From NCBI GenBank assembly GCA_035041965.1, contig JAPYMA010000108.1, forward strand, positions 1 to 64,000: 64,000 nt of DNA, written 5' to 3'. Origin of the DNA: Anisakis pegreffii. Taxonomy: Eukaryota > Nematoda > Chromadorea > Rhabditida > Anisakidae. This document shows, piece by piece, positions 23,701 to 38,700 of this stretch (positions are counted from its first letter, which is position 1; the number at the start of each line of letters is the position of its first letter). Made by a program: the position numbers and the translations under genes. The notes below the pieces were generated by a model, which worked only from the letters and a program-made list of their open reading frames with translations, was not told where the DNA came from and made no database searches.

Positions 23701-26700
23701 AGCGAAAAAAACATCAGTAAACATAGAAACTGATAATTTCAATAAAAATGGCCTCAAAAACAAATGAAATGGCAATGAACGGCACTGAACAATCAATTGT
23801 ATAATTCTAAACAACCAATGATGCAAATGATAAAATGTAAATGAATAAGAATTACCTCTGCACTTGCATACAGGACATCCGTTACTGTTCGTTTCAAAAC
23901 CATACAAACACTGTTTATAGCACTGATCCAATGGAGGGCATTTCGCACATTTACAAACAGGACATCCCTTGTTATCTTTCATATATCCGTGTGCACATAT
24001 TCTACAATTGCTCAATTGTTCATAGTCCTTATATTTCCTCTTGCCACCCTAGTACTGGATACATGCGATCTCATTCAAGACTTAACCGGATTAGCCGGAG
24101 AAAATCCATTGTTGATTCAAAATCATGGTTTGTTAAGAGTTGTGGCAAGTTTTTAGATGAAGGATGTGGAAGCGCCGCTTATCATATGTTTCTTGACTGA
24201 ACAATGGAAAAGAATTTGTCTCTGGAAAAGTACTGAATGCTGAGAATATCAAAGAAATCGCTCACTTATCACAGTTACTTTCGCTCAGTTCAGCACAACT
24301 TGATGGAACTGGTTTACTGGGTGGAGCACAAATACATTGAAAACAACCACGTGAATCCCTCAGCAGACCATTCTCACATCGCAATGGACAATGCTCAACT
24401 GACGGACATACGGCTGCATTCACGATTATTGTTGGTTCTGAAAGGAATTTGTTCTGGTGATTCTTGATTGAATGAATCCACGGCACATATGGACTGGAGC
24501 TTTTTGTTCAAATAATATGATTTGGAAATTTAGAGGCATCATTTTAGAGATGAAGAGTGACTCGGATAAATGAATTTTAGTGAAGTTATTGCTGGTATTT
24601 ATCATTATCTGTTCCAATGAATTTAGGAACATTTCAGTTGATCAACGGTTGCTTTTTCGAGCGATTTCAATCGCACCGTACAACCATAATGATCATATAG
24701 ATAGTGCATATGTGGAGATTAAGTATTAAAACTGAGTACACACCATCACAAACTGGACAACACTGTCCAGCCACTTTCCTTGGATTATCGCACTCAACTT
24801 GACACATATGCTTTTGACAATACTGTACACCGTCCATTCCACATGAACAACTGCAAACAATTTCAATCAATCGCGTTTTTATCACAACTTTTGACAATTC
24901 AATACACTTCATAGTACGGAATCGGAACTGTGGAATATTTCATCGCTTATTTCTCTAAGCCATTTCATAGCATCGGTGATAAGCTCGTCAGAGGCAATAT
25001 ATAAACGCAATTCACCTTGTGCAATCGTCTTTCTGCCACGTTTCGTTCTTCTTACGTTTCTCACCATCCGTTTGGCAGCCCAAACATATGGGGCAGCATT
25101 CGTTTTCTGGTATAGCCACCCAAGTGCAATGGGCTGAAATATTTTTGCTTATTGTTGAATAGTTCATTAACATTCATTCCGCTGAAGTGATTTGTTTGAA
25201 GGGAGACAAATTTAGAATAAACGATAATCAGACGTTTAGCTGTCACATGCCGACTGCACTGTCGATATTCATGTGGAACTGCCGTAAAGGAATGAGCTCA
25301 AACTGATCGGATTAAAACGATGTGGGGAAGTTATTGCAGTTATCAATGTCAGATGTTAATGACGGTGATGATTTGGTGATAATGAAGTGCGATAAGAATG
25401 AGCTAATGAAGGATGAAGCGATCAACGCACTTGGTGGATTGGCACAAGTCATTTTTGAGCAGAACGCAATACCGCCTTTACATTTGCATTGTTCACAACT
25501 GCTTGTGTGCCATTGTTCACCGTCCTCATAGGTTTTATTACCGTACGGACATCGCTTTATTTCCATTTTTATATCGTCGTTTTTGATCGCTTCACATTCA
25601 AATTCATCACAACATCTACCTGGTGTTCCATCACCTGAAGTGCTCAACTTGCATTGATACTTAAGAAACCAGTGATTGAACCGAGGACATTCATGATTTC
25701 AATTCCGATTCGTTGTACTAGATTTGTCAACTTACTAGACATCAATCACATAATGTTACAACGAAACGACCAAGAATAGCGGCTATAACTACGGTCTCAT
25801 TCAGTTGTCGTAAAAATCGGATCAATCAGAGGTGATCAGACAAATTAGCAAGCGATCAATTTTTCATATTGGTCATTGAAAAGATGAATCGCTGAACGAT
25901 TCTATCAAGTTAAACCAAATTGGGTTTCATGACAAAAAAGGACATATTTTCTGTTAATGACAAACGAAATAAACAACAATAACAACATGGAATATTGTCA
26001 TATCACATCAACGCAATGAAATGATTCGATGAAATTCGATTAACCTTTTTGCAAAATTTTCACTCGTTGCCCTTCAGGACATTGAGCTGGTAAACAAATG
26101 GAAGCACGACACTTACAACTGAAATTCACTCGAATTACAACTTTAACTGACAACAGCACTACCAATAATTGACAGTGTGTACCAGCATCGAGCAGGTATA
26201 ACGCGAAAATATAATCAAATTAATGACTTATTTATCAGGAATTTGAAACGAACGGAAATACTCGTTAATGAGACTATTGAGAATTGCCTTTTTCAAAATG
26301 GATTAGCAATTAAAAGAAAACGGCACAATAATAAATTCGATTCCAATAGCAAAAAAAAAAAACGAATTTCTTGAAGTACAAATGAGTGACGACGCCCAAC
26401 AAAAAGTGTTCATAAATCTTGTTCACAATATACGTCTATTAAGAGCGCAATGCAATTACTACTACTTCACGTAAACGACACTAATAAATAACTGTAATTT
26501 TTGTATGCAACTGAACGCTAATCGTCTTGCCGATGATGTGAAACATAAAAGTTATCATTTGCATTTAACAACTGAAATTGTCTAATAAAAATTTTTCGGC
26601 ATCTAATTGACGAGATTAGAAACGTACTCACTGAAATTTGTAATTTAATTTAGTGTCGTTCTCATGTTCATAGTTTTTTCGTAAATTTTTGGAAACATTC

Positions 26701-29700
26701 TAGAATCATATTAGAGTAATGATTTTTTTTGCAGCTTGTAAATGAATGAATTCAGTTGTGTGTACACTGAACAATTCGAGAGCAGAAAGGATTTTAAGTG
26801 AACGAACCCAGGATGTATGGGACAACATCTTCCGTCAGGTACATAACTCGCCCCTTGAACGCTGTCCGGTGGGCACTCTTCAAAGAATTCACCGCTGTCA
26901 TCGCAGCGGACATTTTCGCACCGTAACTCTGCAATCAGTCTTGTGAAACTCAAATTCCGATGAGCGTTCACGATTCGTTTCTCATGATAGTTATGGAAAT
27001 ACGGCTATCATAGATTATGGTAGATATATTGATGGAATACATTATATTGTCAAATATTCGTGCATAATTACAATGGGACATTCAGTTTCGAACATTACTA
27101 ACAATACACAAATGTGAATTGAATAAAGCAACTTCTATTCAGAAGTGATAAACTGATCGAAGCTCAATGAATGTTTATGTGACGAAACGCATTTGATACG
27201 GCTAAATTTATTTGATACCTGGTCTGCGGCATTCGAATTGATCACAACAATGACCTGGTTCACTGGTACCCTCTTTGACAAGTACCCTTTCCAACCCCTT
27301 TTCACATATTGGGACAAATGGGTCACATTTCTGCAAAGCGATTGTTCAACGAGATTTATTACGATTCTTTGCATGATTGTTATTGTTATTGTTATTGCAA
27401 TCCGTAACAATGAAGAACAGCTGCGGAAAGAAATTGAGTAATTTCTAAATGAAATCGTAATGAATTATAGCAATTGATCAATTCAATCGAATGCAATTTT
27501 GTTATTTCATTTGGAATAGGCATGGTAATACTTCTTAGAATTTAGAAACAACGAACAACTCGATATAGCCGGTAGTGAATGCATGATATTCACGGAAAAG
27601 TGAACTCTCTAGAGTAGACAAATACCTGAATATCGCAATGACACTGTGCCGGTGGTGCACAGCACTCACCAGGTGGAGGTAAGGGTGTCACCAGAATTGA
27701 GTCTTCTGGACATTGCCTCAAATAAACCATTTCACATTTCGCTTTTAAACATCTCTCGGGCCACATCGCTGAAAATTTCACTAAATTTGCCGTCAGAATC
27801 GCAATCGTACACTTCAATTTTACCCATACAAATCGCTTTCTGAACACTATCAAGTAAGTCTACAAGATGCGATGGATGCATCTCAGCTCGACCGCATGCC
27901 ACTCATCAGTAATAGTTTACGATAGCAACTATCAATGCACCTCTCGTCATTATCACTATTCGGGCTTCTTAATCAGCACAACAACAAGTACACTCGGTTG
28001 TAATCTTATCGAACCAAACAGATTACGGCATAAAAATTTTCGAAAGAGTTTACGACGACGAATATGAAAAAGCAAATAATTATCAGCAATTGACAACTAA
28101 AAAATTGCAAGCATTCAAACACCTGTAATTTTATTGCATATTAAAGTTTCAACGTACAACTCTTTTATTAGATCATCAATCATTGCAGTGAATCGTTAAA
28201 GGTACAGCTCATTTCCATTAAGCACCAAAAAAGGTGTGCAAAGAGGGCGCGACATTCACCGATACAACTTCCTAATCGTTTAGCAAGTACATTGTTTCGC
28301 TCAAAAGAAGCAAAAGGAAATCGTCGCTCCAATGATTCATAGTGAAATCTGGATAATTCATAAGAAATTGAGATGAGGAATTTAAATGTGAAATTTTGAA
28401 TTAAATTGAATCCAACACTTAACAATATGGACTACTGACAAAATGAGGAGAATTAAAGCGAAAAAATATAAAAGGCTCAACGATGGGATACAAAAAGAAG
28501 AATGCAGTCGGTGATTAAGAGATGAAAGACGAAACTTAAAATGTTGGAAACGATAAACGATATGACATCGATGTAAAACAAGAAATATATTATCTTATCA
28601 TTATCAATTTGTACTGAACAACTTATCAATCGATATCGCTTTCGTTGCACAACTCATTGATACAATAACAGCTGATACCACACGTACACATCATAGACAC
28701 ACACACAAACGCACGAACCAACAATCGTTCACAACGAACGATCATCGTTCATCATATCAGATTTCATAATTCCAAACTTGATTTTCATCATAATCTTAAC
28801 TTCTGTTCGAATATCACATTGAGGATTTTGTTTCAAAATGAATTTAATCTCAATTGGTTTGAAGCAAGAACGTGATAAAGCAGGTGAAAAATATTTGATG
28901 AATGAATTATAGATCAAAATTCCACAGTTGATTCGCATTCTTTCCTTAACATCTATTCGATATCACGTTGATAAGCACTGAACGTTGCTGCCGTTCTGAA
29001 GCTACTGTGACAACTGAAAGAGTCTCGCTAGTTGCAGTTCTTTTATGGTCGTGACCGTCGAAAAAGGAATTTTTTTTCAAATGAATAGTTTATCAGTAGG
29101 CTCATGACAGGAATGTGATAAAGCAGGTGTTAAATATTCACTGAGCGTTCATGACAAGTTCGTTCAGCTTAAAACCTGAAAGAGACGAATAATGTGGACT
29201 TTGCAATGCGACAAATGCCCGTTTAAGTATCGCACGCAAAACAATGTATTTTGCAATGCATAACAAATGATATTGCAAAACATTCATAATTACATCAGTG
29301 AATAGTTCTGAAAGTGTACTGAACGCTTTCGATTATCCATCCATTAGACACAATTGTCGTTGGTATTTTTAGCTGATGAGTACTGTTGCGATATAATTGA
29401 TGTGTAAGGAAATATTATAAATAAGCCCAAATGAATAATTTGAACTGTAGCTGTTCGACCATTCATTACACGCTCTTTGCTCTCTGTACAAAAATATCAT
29501 CGCATCTTCTTGATATCACATCGAAAAGCACTCAAAAATACGCTCACATCTATCACTCATCTGAAACTATTATGCCTCAATCTCAACGAAGATCTTTTGG
29601 ATGTCTATGCGGATAAATCCGTTTATAGAGATTGTCAAAAGGGACAATATTGCGGTTATATGGCAGAATGCATATGAAAATATGATAGTACATACAGGCT

Positions 29701-32700
29701 CAATACAGGATGAAACATTGTTCTGAAATATCACCGAAATATAATCACAGCTTTCAAATATAATCAGAGTTAACTCAATATTGTCAAATGACAACATCGA
29801 ATGCAACTACTGCACGTGAGTTAAACACCAAATTGCAAATTTTGCCTGAATGCTTACGATTAGTGCTCACAATTCAAGAGTCACTATCAAGCACATATGA
29901 ATTTCTCGACTTTGTCTTATGGAACGAACTTAATTTACGAACATAGACGATGAATATCGCACTGAAACACTGCGCATAAATTTTAAAAAAAACAGAACAG
30001 AAGCATCTCATCACGCAGTCACATGAATGAACAATTCAGATCACTTCGTAGACACATCTATTACTCTTTCTTAGAATTAGTCATATTTCATGAGAAGCAA
30101 TTGATAGTTCAAGGAGAAAAGTTCATTCACATTAATGGGGAAGAACCCATATTTCCACTTTGTTCATTGAACCTTTCCAATAGGAATAGAAAAATTAATT
30201 TAGGGAAGAAAAACGAAATAAGACACAAATCAAATGACGATGATGTTGTTAAGAGAAAAATAATCAAAAATCAACGACAAACACATTCCGAAAAATCATA
30301 CATTGACAGATGTATTGTTTCTTTTCAATGAAATTCAGCGATGAGTGCGCTTTCACGATGAGATGTTTGGTAATTAGCAAAACAATAAGAAATTCAAAGA
30401 ATTTTTAGCAATAATAACTTTTCTTTCAGTCGCCCAGTTCTATTGCAATTGATAACTGCACATGAATTGAATATTCAGTGAAATAACCTAGTTAAGAGTG
30501 TGGCGCCATTCTGAGAACACTGCGAGAAGATAACGGTGAGCAAATTTGTTTGTACAAACCCATTAAACGTTAACAGTAAAAATAATATTGCTGCAAAATG
30601 TTTTCATGTCACCATTGCTTCGATATTGTCTAGTTCAAGTCGTCTCTAGGCTATAATTTTCAAATTTTGACTGGATGGACCAGTCAGACCGGAAGATTTC
30701 TCTTCCTCAAGATGAATGTTCTCTCAAAAAAACTTCTCTCAATCGTAGACAGATTAACAATAAGGAAAGCATCGTAATGAGGGCGTAGATTTTCGAAGGT
30801 CAATGGCTTCATCAAAATATCAATATTTTCGTCGTCAATGAGAAATAATGGGTACAGGCGATCATTGGTGTTTTTTTTTTCGCAATCTGCGCAATGAAAC
30901 TCTCAATAGTTCGAAAATAATTTCAGCTGATGGAAGCGCATAAACAACTCAGAAGTCAAAAATCATCGAAGCATCAAATGAAAAAGACATTTTTCAAAGT
31001 TTGTGAAAAACAAGAAAATCAGTGGAAAAACTGGTATAAACATGTAATTTTATCGCTTGATTGTTACAAAGAATTTGTTTAGCCCAAGATTCCTGGGCAA
31101 GTAAAATTCAGATTCGTTCAAAAATCTATGGATCATGCTAGAGTGAGTGTCTATGAAGACAATTAGCTGAGGTTAGCTGACTGTTATAGCTGCGAATCAA
31201 AATGAGGCAAGAAGGGCAATGTGATAAATGATAGTCGTTGAGGGATGAATGATCAGAAATGAGTGAGAAACAATTAAATTAGCAGTCAGCCAACGATAAT
31301 GATGAGTGTTCGCATAATGAGGAGTTAATTTTAAGACGAAATAATGACTCGTTAACGATGATTTGTAATGGGCAACGTGCTGAGGTAATGAGGCATAAAC
31401 GAACTAAGCAGCTTTAATCAGCCTATACAGATGTTCGTGCTCTAGCTAATCATCACAGAATGCAGTTTGTGTCCGTCATCCATCCACACATCAATTATCT
31501 AATATCTACTCAAAACTCCAATAGCAAATCTACCAGTCTAATAACGGATTGATGGTATCCAATAAAGGCGACAATAACAATGTGCAATAAATCCCGAACC
31601 AAAAACAGCTAAGGATTGCACAGAGTCACAAAATGTTTCGATTGGATTTAATAGGCTGCAGAAATGATGATGGGAATCACGGGGGAAGTGCATTTCAAGT
31701 GCAATGGCCGGTTTTGATCAGTGAGCTGTTGAGCGACACTTCAATTTTTTTGCGAATAGAAATGTCTATTTTGAGACGTATTCCACGAATTTAAAACTCA
31801 TTTTTGATGAATATGATTCTGAAAATATATTTTCACTCCAACTTTTCGTTCAAAATATAACGGAAATGAACATATGAGTTTCGCTTATCTCGCCGCTATC
31901 AACTATCAATGAAGTCACAACATGGTGACATTTTGGTGAGTTGTTCTAAGCGGCCGTACCAAATGAATTTCATCGAATCAAATGTTTCGATAAAGTTCAA
32001 ATTGTGAAAATTCCTGCAATAGTTGCATCGTAAAAGCAACTGGACAGAAAAAAACCAGCTCACTTCGGAGTAGTCATTTAAATTGTGATTGATGAATTAA
32101 ACGAATTAGGTGAATGATTTTAGTGGAATGATGTGTTTTGCTTTCTTTTTTTTGTGCAGCTGATGGACGATATGATTGGATGGTTTATGAAAGACGACTA
32201 AAAATAGTGGGTTGGGGCAATGATGACATTGACAATTGCATGATGACATTTTCGATGATGATGGAGAAGGTGAAAATGACGAAGATGGTAATAATAATAA
32301 TAACAAAATTTGGAAAAAACGAGAAATCTGCTGATCTTATGAATTCAATAAGAGAATTGAATCTGAAGTGGTGATTAATGTCGGGTTGTTTTCTTAATGT
32401 TTTTGGTTTTTTGTTGCTTGGAACATGATCGTGACAAGTGAATTGCAAATGCGTTGAATGATGATCGTTTATGAAATGTTTATCAGTCAGTCATCATTTA
32501 GACATTCATTACTAATATCAAATAACTAGTACAGTGCATCAACATCATTTCATTAAATCTCATTAAAACTCAATGAATTCTTAATGGAAAAATTCTTCAA
32601 ATCAAAAAGCTTTCAAATCTTTCAATATATTTCATAAACAGTCGCATAAAGAATGAAATGTTATGGTTGATCAGGATTATTTTAATGAAATGTTAATGAA

Positions 32701-35700
32701 ATAATCAAATATTTTGATTACTGAATGAATAGAATACATTCGCCTATTTCAATTTCAATAAGTTCCCATATCAGGACATTGGAATGCGTTTTGATGCTCC
32801 GTCTTAATTGAAACATTTTCGTCACCATTTTAATATGAGTAAGCGATCACCAAAAAAGGTAACATATAATTCCAAATGACCTTCAAAAGCTTTCAACAAT
32901 ATTTAAGCTCATTCACTCGCTCGGTTCCATTTTATTTCCTATTTTTTCACTTTTTTCAATTTCCATTTGAACTGAAAATTTACGTGCAGAGCAATGAAAA
33001 CGAGCAAATGTGATGTATACAGAAATAAATATCAGTCACGCCTCACTAATGTTTTCTCGTTCTGGTTTCCAGCTCACATAATTAAATTTTCGACAACCTG
33101 TACTAAGTTTTTATTTTGGCACATGTGTATTTTCACGAGCATTTATTGAGAACTCATAGGAATGATAGGAATTTCGTTTGTTCAGTGGTCATCTCCGCAT
33201 TGATACCAAATACTTTGGGTCAACGATTCTGCAGCTTTTTCGGCTAATCGGTCATATCGCAGTAAGACGGAATCGCGATGTGGTTACGGCTCATTCCCAA
33301 ATGCAGCACATTCAATGCGTCATGATCGAACTGATTCTGAGAAGTCCACTCGATATAATTGAAATCTGATGGTTACATGACTGTTTTCGCCCATTGACAA
33401 TCGCTTTGTTGAGAAATACTTTTGCGTGCGATTATAAATGATCTGTTGAGTTGGTCTAATGCGCAGAAAGTTGATAGTCACTCGAATACAACAAATACGA
33501 AGTGAAATTAGGAAACCTATAGCCATTGTTAGAGCATATGAATGATTAGAGATTATGAGCAATGTATCGTAAGTCTTTAATGATGCATAGTAAGGATTCA
33601 ATTTCAATTGTTGTGCATAAAGCAGTAAAGATAAGATAAGATTCTGAGCTTGGCTCAACTGGATAAACACGGATAAGTGCGGATAATCCGAGGATAAGTA
33701 GGGTATGACTGCTATAAATATGAACAAAAATATTTGTTACAGTCATAAATTTCCTCCAGTGAATATGACAGAGTTTACTGCGACAGTGAGAAGAGTAAGA
33801 CGGCAAATTGTGAACCTCATACGCATCTAGCATGCATACGACTGTAATTTAGCACCTTATAAGAGTAAATTAAAGCCTAAACTCCAGCTGAATCCGAGGC
33901 GAAGAGGCTAAAATACACGTTTTCTAATGCTGTATCTTCACCAGGTTTACTGATTGCCGATAATCATGCAATATTTCATGACGATTTAACAACATATGAC
34001 TACAGCAACAATAACACAAAGAATCCGTTGTTCTAGATTGGATCTGAACATTTTTATCTGATTTACCCATCAGACATATGGTATATGATGAGTATGAAGT
34101 CATTATTAATGTTTTTATTACTATGATTATTGTTTTGATAATTACTATTGTTATTGCTATTGCTTTGCTCAGTATTGTTATGATTGCTTTTATTATGAAT
34201 GTTATTGTTATTGTTGTTAGCGTAAAGGATTCAATCATTATTTTACAGAATTCACTTTATAGAATACGATAAAATATTACGGATGATTTCTAAATTTGCC
34301 GCTATAACTGATCGCAACGAATGCCACTATTAGAAAATATAAGCTGGAAGATCAAAAACTTTAAAAGAGACCACAGAAGGATCTCTGAAGGAGATTCCTT
34401 AATAATGTTCAATGATTCTTTAATGAATGAATGGGAGAAAGACATTTTTTGAGAATAACTATTCGATAAGGATAATTTAATGTCAACAAAGCAAAAAGCC
34501 ACATTGTGATATTTACTTGCGATAATATTGGATGATGCTGATGCACTATGACTACTTATATAACGCAAATAACGCTTTGTAATGAATATGCATACGTAAT
34601 TGAGAGGTTGCTGAATTTGTAAACGTAGAAGTGAAGAGCAGTTCGTTTAGTGATTACATCGCATAATCCCAATCTAAATAGCATCAAAAATATAAAATCC
34701 GTTTTCACCACGTTGAAATTCGAGTGGCAAAAGTAAACGAAAACAAAAATGCATCCATCATCCATCTCCACTGTGGAATTAACGCAAAGTGGTTGGTTGA
34801 TGTGTCGGTGGTTGGGTCCAACTGACGAGATCTCAAATTTCATTCAACTAGCGAAAACACCTAGTTCAATTAAAATATCGAATAACACAAGCGAAAAGAA
34901 TTGACGAACTAGTTGAAAACAACAAAAATTACTCAACCCCATCGTGCCATCAGCAGTACCAATTGATTTTAGAGCGCAGCTGATTTATTCCAGCTAATCG
35001 TATGTTTACGATTAGAAACCCACAAAACATTTGTTCAATCGGGCTGGCGGTACGTGAGGAAAGTTTCAGTTGTGACAGTAAAATAGGGAATGGAATTTAG
35101 AGAAAGTCATAAGAATTGGAATAAAATTGGATGAAATTATGCAGATTGTTGCAAACAATTTTTGAGGTTGCATTCGTGAAACGAACGCGAGGAAACATTA
35201 AGATTAGAATGCAAAACTTTTCGAGGCTATCCGAACGAGAGCAAAGAGAGCGAAGTGCGTAACGCTCAATAGGTAGCCATTGATTCATTATCACATCAAA
35301 TCTCTGCTTATCTGCTGAATGTTCCCCAATAAATATCACCTCAAAACTTAATGCGCTTCAAAAAAAGTGTTTATTTATTAATGACTTCATTCCACCGCAA
35401 CAATACAACAACAACAACAACAACAGTTTCATAATCAACGCAACATATCGTTTAATTAGAAGATAAGAAAGAGTGCATCACAAATGCATTGAATACTTCA
35501 CATCAGTCAATAAATTAGTTGATTTTGAGCAAAACTTATTGCCAGAGCTTACGTTCTAGAACGCTTACCGATAAGTTCAAGTGAAATATTAGCAAGTGAG
35601 AAGTTTTGCGGCCAAAGAATTCGGTTTCATTTTACATATGAGACGTTTGAAACATAATAGCTGTCAAGATAATATAGCAGCAGCAATTCCTTCCGACAAC

Positions 35701-38700
35701 ACGAAAGTACTCTAGGAGTGTCGAGCATTCGGAGGAGTATGAAAGGCTGAAAATGTTAAGATAAGACGAAATGATTTGATAATAAAGAATCGAGAACATC
35801 ACTAGTGATAAGCAGTCTCGATATGAATTGAACAAATGATGAATGATGATAGACGGAAGGAAGCGTCAACGAACTGATACGCTAGTTAATTTGATAAGCG
35901 TTTAGGTGTGTTTCTCTGAACTAACGGAATGCGTATCATCACAGTAACCAAAACAACAACATCATATGCAGAAATAACTTGTTCATGCGCATCTGTCTCA
36001 TGTTGCGCCGATCATAATAACAAAACTATTAATAAAGACTGACAAATCAAGGTCATACACAATCTTCCTTGAGAATGTAACATTTATGACACAAGAAACG
36101 TACACAGACAAGGGGCTACGTATAGCAACGATCCGATCCTATTCGATCGATCATGCTAAAAGATCACAGATATATCGAATGATATCCTCCATGTTGTTCT
36201 CATATCTTATGCATATCAACGATTAACTCATTTTGTGCTGTGCACTCTTTATCTCATTCGAATCATACGTTAATCTAGGTTTGCATGCATAACAGCAGCA
36301 CATGCTGCGTACAAAGCGATTTGTTCGCCGTTTCATCATCACTGTCAATGCATTATTGTACGCCATTATGACAGGTTGAGTTTAATCGTTTTGAATGGAA
36401 CATTTTGGATTGTATTTCATTTCATGTTTCAAAAGTTCGAATGTGAAACTGATGACTACAGAAATGTTATGCGAAAAAGAGAATTTGGATTGACGGAACA
36501 GATGAAACGAACTGAAAATGCGGATTAAAGTTCGTCATTTAGATTCGTGTGAATGCACTCACTCACTGATTCAGAGTGTAGCAGATGAAATTTATTCACA
36601 CTTACTCAAAGTTCGGGAAGTGATAGTGCAGATGTGAAATTACGAAGGAGATGTCAAATTTTGGAAAATGCACTTAAGCATAGCAATACTTTCAGATGGT
36701 TCATATTTCAGTTGTACTCTATTGTGCGTCATATTTTCTGGTTTTGAATGTCGTTTCAAATGTCTTCGTATTGGTGGAAATTTTAACGCATCGAATCAAA
36801 TGGGTTTTCAATATGATGGAATCAAATTGCGCAGTCCAAGAGGGGAACAAAAGAGGAAGAATAAAGTTGAGATACTCAAACGATCGAATTCAACATTTCT
36901 TCGAACTTCATTCGTCTGTCTTATTTCAGTGTATCAAGCTAGCTAATGCTATAGCTGATAAGATCAACAATAGTAATTCCCGCTTAAGGAAATCAGTTTT
37001 TCATAATTTGGAAAACAACCATTCTATGTTATTTTCCAAATTATGAAAACTTATTTTCCATGTGTGGTGACTGAAAATGCTCTTCATAAGCTAATCCCAA
37101 ACTGATCCCGAACTCAAATGATTGCAACTGAACAACAACAGAATGAGGAATTTGCAAAAGTGTCAACTGTCGTTCAGTTCACCCGTCTATTTGAAGCAGT
37201 AGCAGCAGACATTTTTTGAGTCACGAATGTCTACGGGAAACGACGCGATGATCGAAAATTGCATGGAGATTATACGCATGAAATGCGTGTAATCTGCATC
37301 GAATGCTGTATTTATGCGATTTGATCGTGCAATAAAGACACGATCGAACGAGAAAATGTCGACGAATGAACCAGAAAAATGATTATTAGCTAACGAATGA
37401 ATATAAAATTATGAAAATTATGCTGCCGGAAAATGGAAACAGATTGATTGACGTGAATGAAGGAAATGTAATTCATTCAACAATCGCTCGCTCATTCGTG
37501 TTTAGAACGAATTAACAAACATGATTATTGGCTGCTGTAACGATCGTGTCTCGTCATCGTAAATCTGTTTTTCTGTTCGTTGTTATAATCATGTTTGTTA
37601 TTATTATCATTATTATTATTATTCCTACTATTATCAAAATTTCTAGTAGTATCGTCATTGCTATTATTATTTTTATCGTTGCATTGGTAACAAATCTAGT
37701 GGCAGCATTGTTTTGTGAAAAAGACAATGAAAATGATCAGCTTAGAAACAAGGAATAAATGTGTTGCTAGATTCAATGAGCTTATTCAATGAATTAGATT
37801 GACTCGTTTTTGTGGTGCGTCTTTTCAATTGCGTCTGCTGTCTGATTCGATGAGAAATCACAATGAATGACATAGACACGTTGATATTGTCGAGATGAAA
37901 GCTGAACGAAGAACGCGAATGAATTGCTTCAAAAATTGCATTTCTCGATTTGTTCGTGCGAAATTTGCTCTCATTTTTTTGATTGCTGTGATTCTTGATT
38001 GCTATTCGTTGGTTAGTTTTGTTTGGCGTCTTCTGAGAAATATGAAGAAGCAAACTTTTGGCATTTGAATTGCAAATGACATCGATTCATTCATTTCGTT
38101 TCTCATAGAATCCAAAGCATTTTTCTTTTTGCTCTACAAAATTCCAATTGTTGCTCATTGGAAATCAGTTTTTTTGGAAATTTCATTTTTTTTTAAAAAT
38201 TTGCTGTCATCCGTGAGGAGCTTCCGAAAAAATTCGATTGCAGTTCTGTCTCAGGAAAGCAATCGCCGCCTCACCTGCAAAAAAACACCGTCGCCTCAAT
38301 GGTCTATAGCTTCTGATTGGTACTGATAAGTAATCAAAGTGGCCAATTAGTGGAGAAGAAAAGCTTGCTCATTGAAGCCCATCCGAAGCATCATAAGTAA
38401 TCGGAGTTCAAGCGCAGCTCCCTCGAAATGCACTCAGATTCAAGCTTGTTGGTTGGCCTTAGAGTCAGATTCAGTCTCTTAGTTTTGTAGCGATAGGACT
38501 GAACGTATGGTTTGAAGGAAACATCTCGTGTGAGTCAAGTGCACTAGTTTCGTGCAAATTGCTCGAAATTGTTTCTCATCACTTTGAAGTTTTTTTCTTG
38601 ATTATAGAAAAAGCAGATGAAAGCAGCGGCAACAGCAGCAGCGAATTGTGTTTTGGGGTGTGCGGCCACCAATAAAATTTGAAGCTATTAGCAGCAGCAG

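Noticed and set aside
27769..27850. Minus-strand frame ending CDSDGKF next to a 13-base GTGAAATTTTCAG that would act as an intron joining it in frame to MWPERC
   Set aside because: A 13-base intron is below any plausible nematode spliceosomal length, and the exon at 45795-45929 supplies the same junction in phase with better homology.
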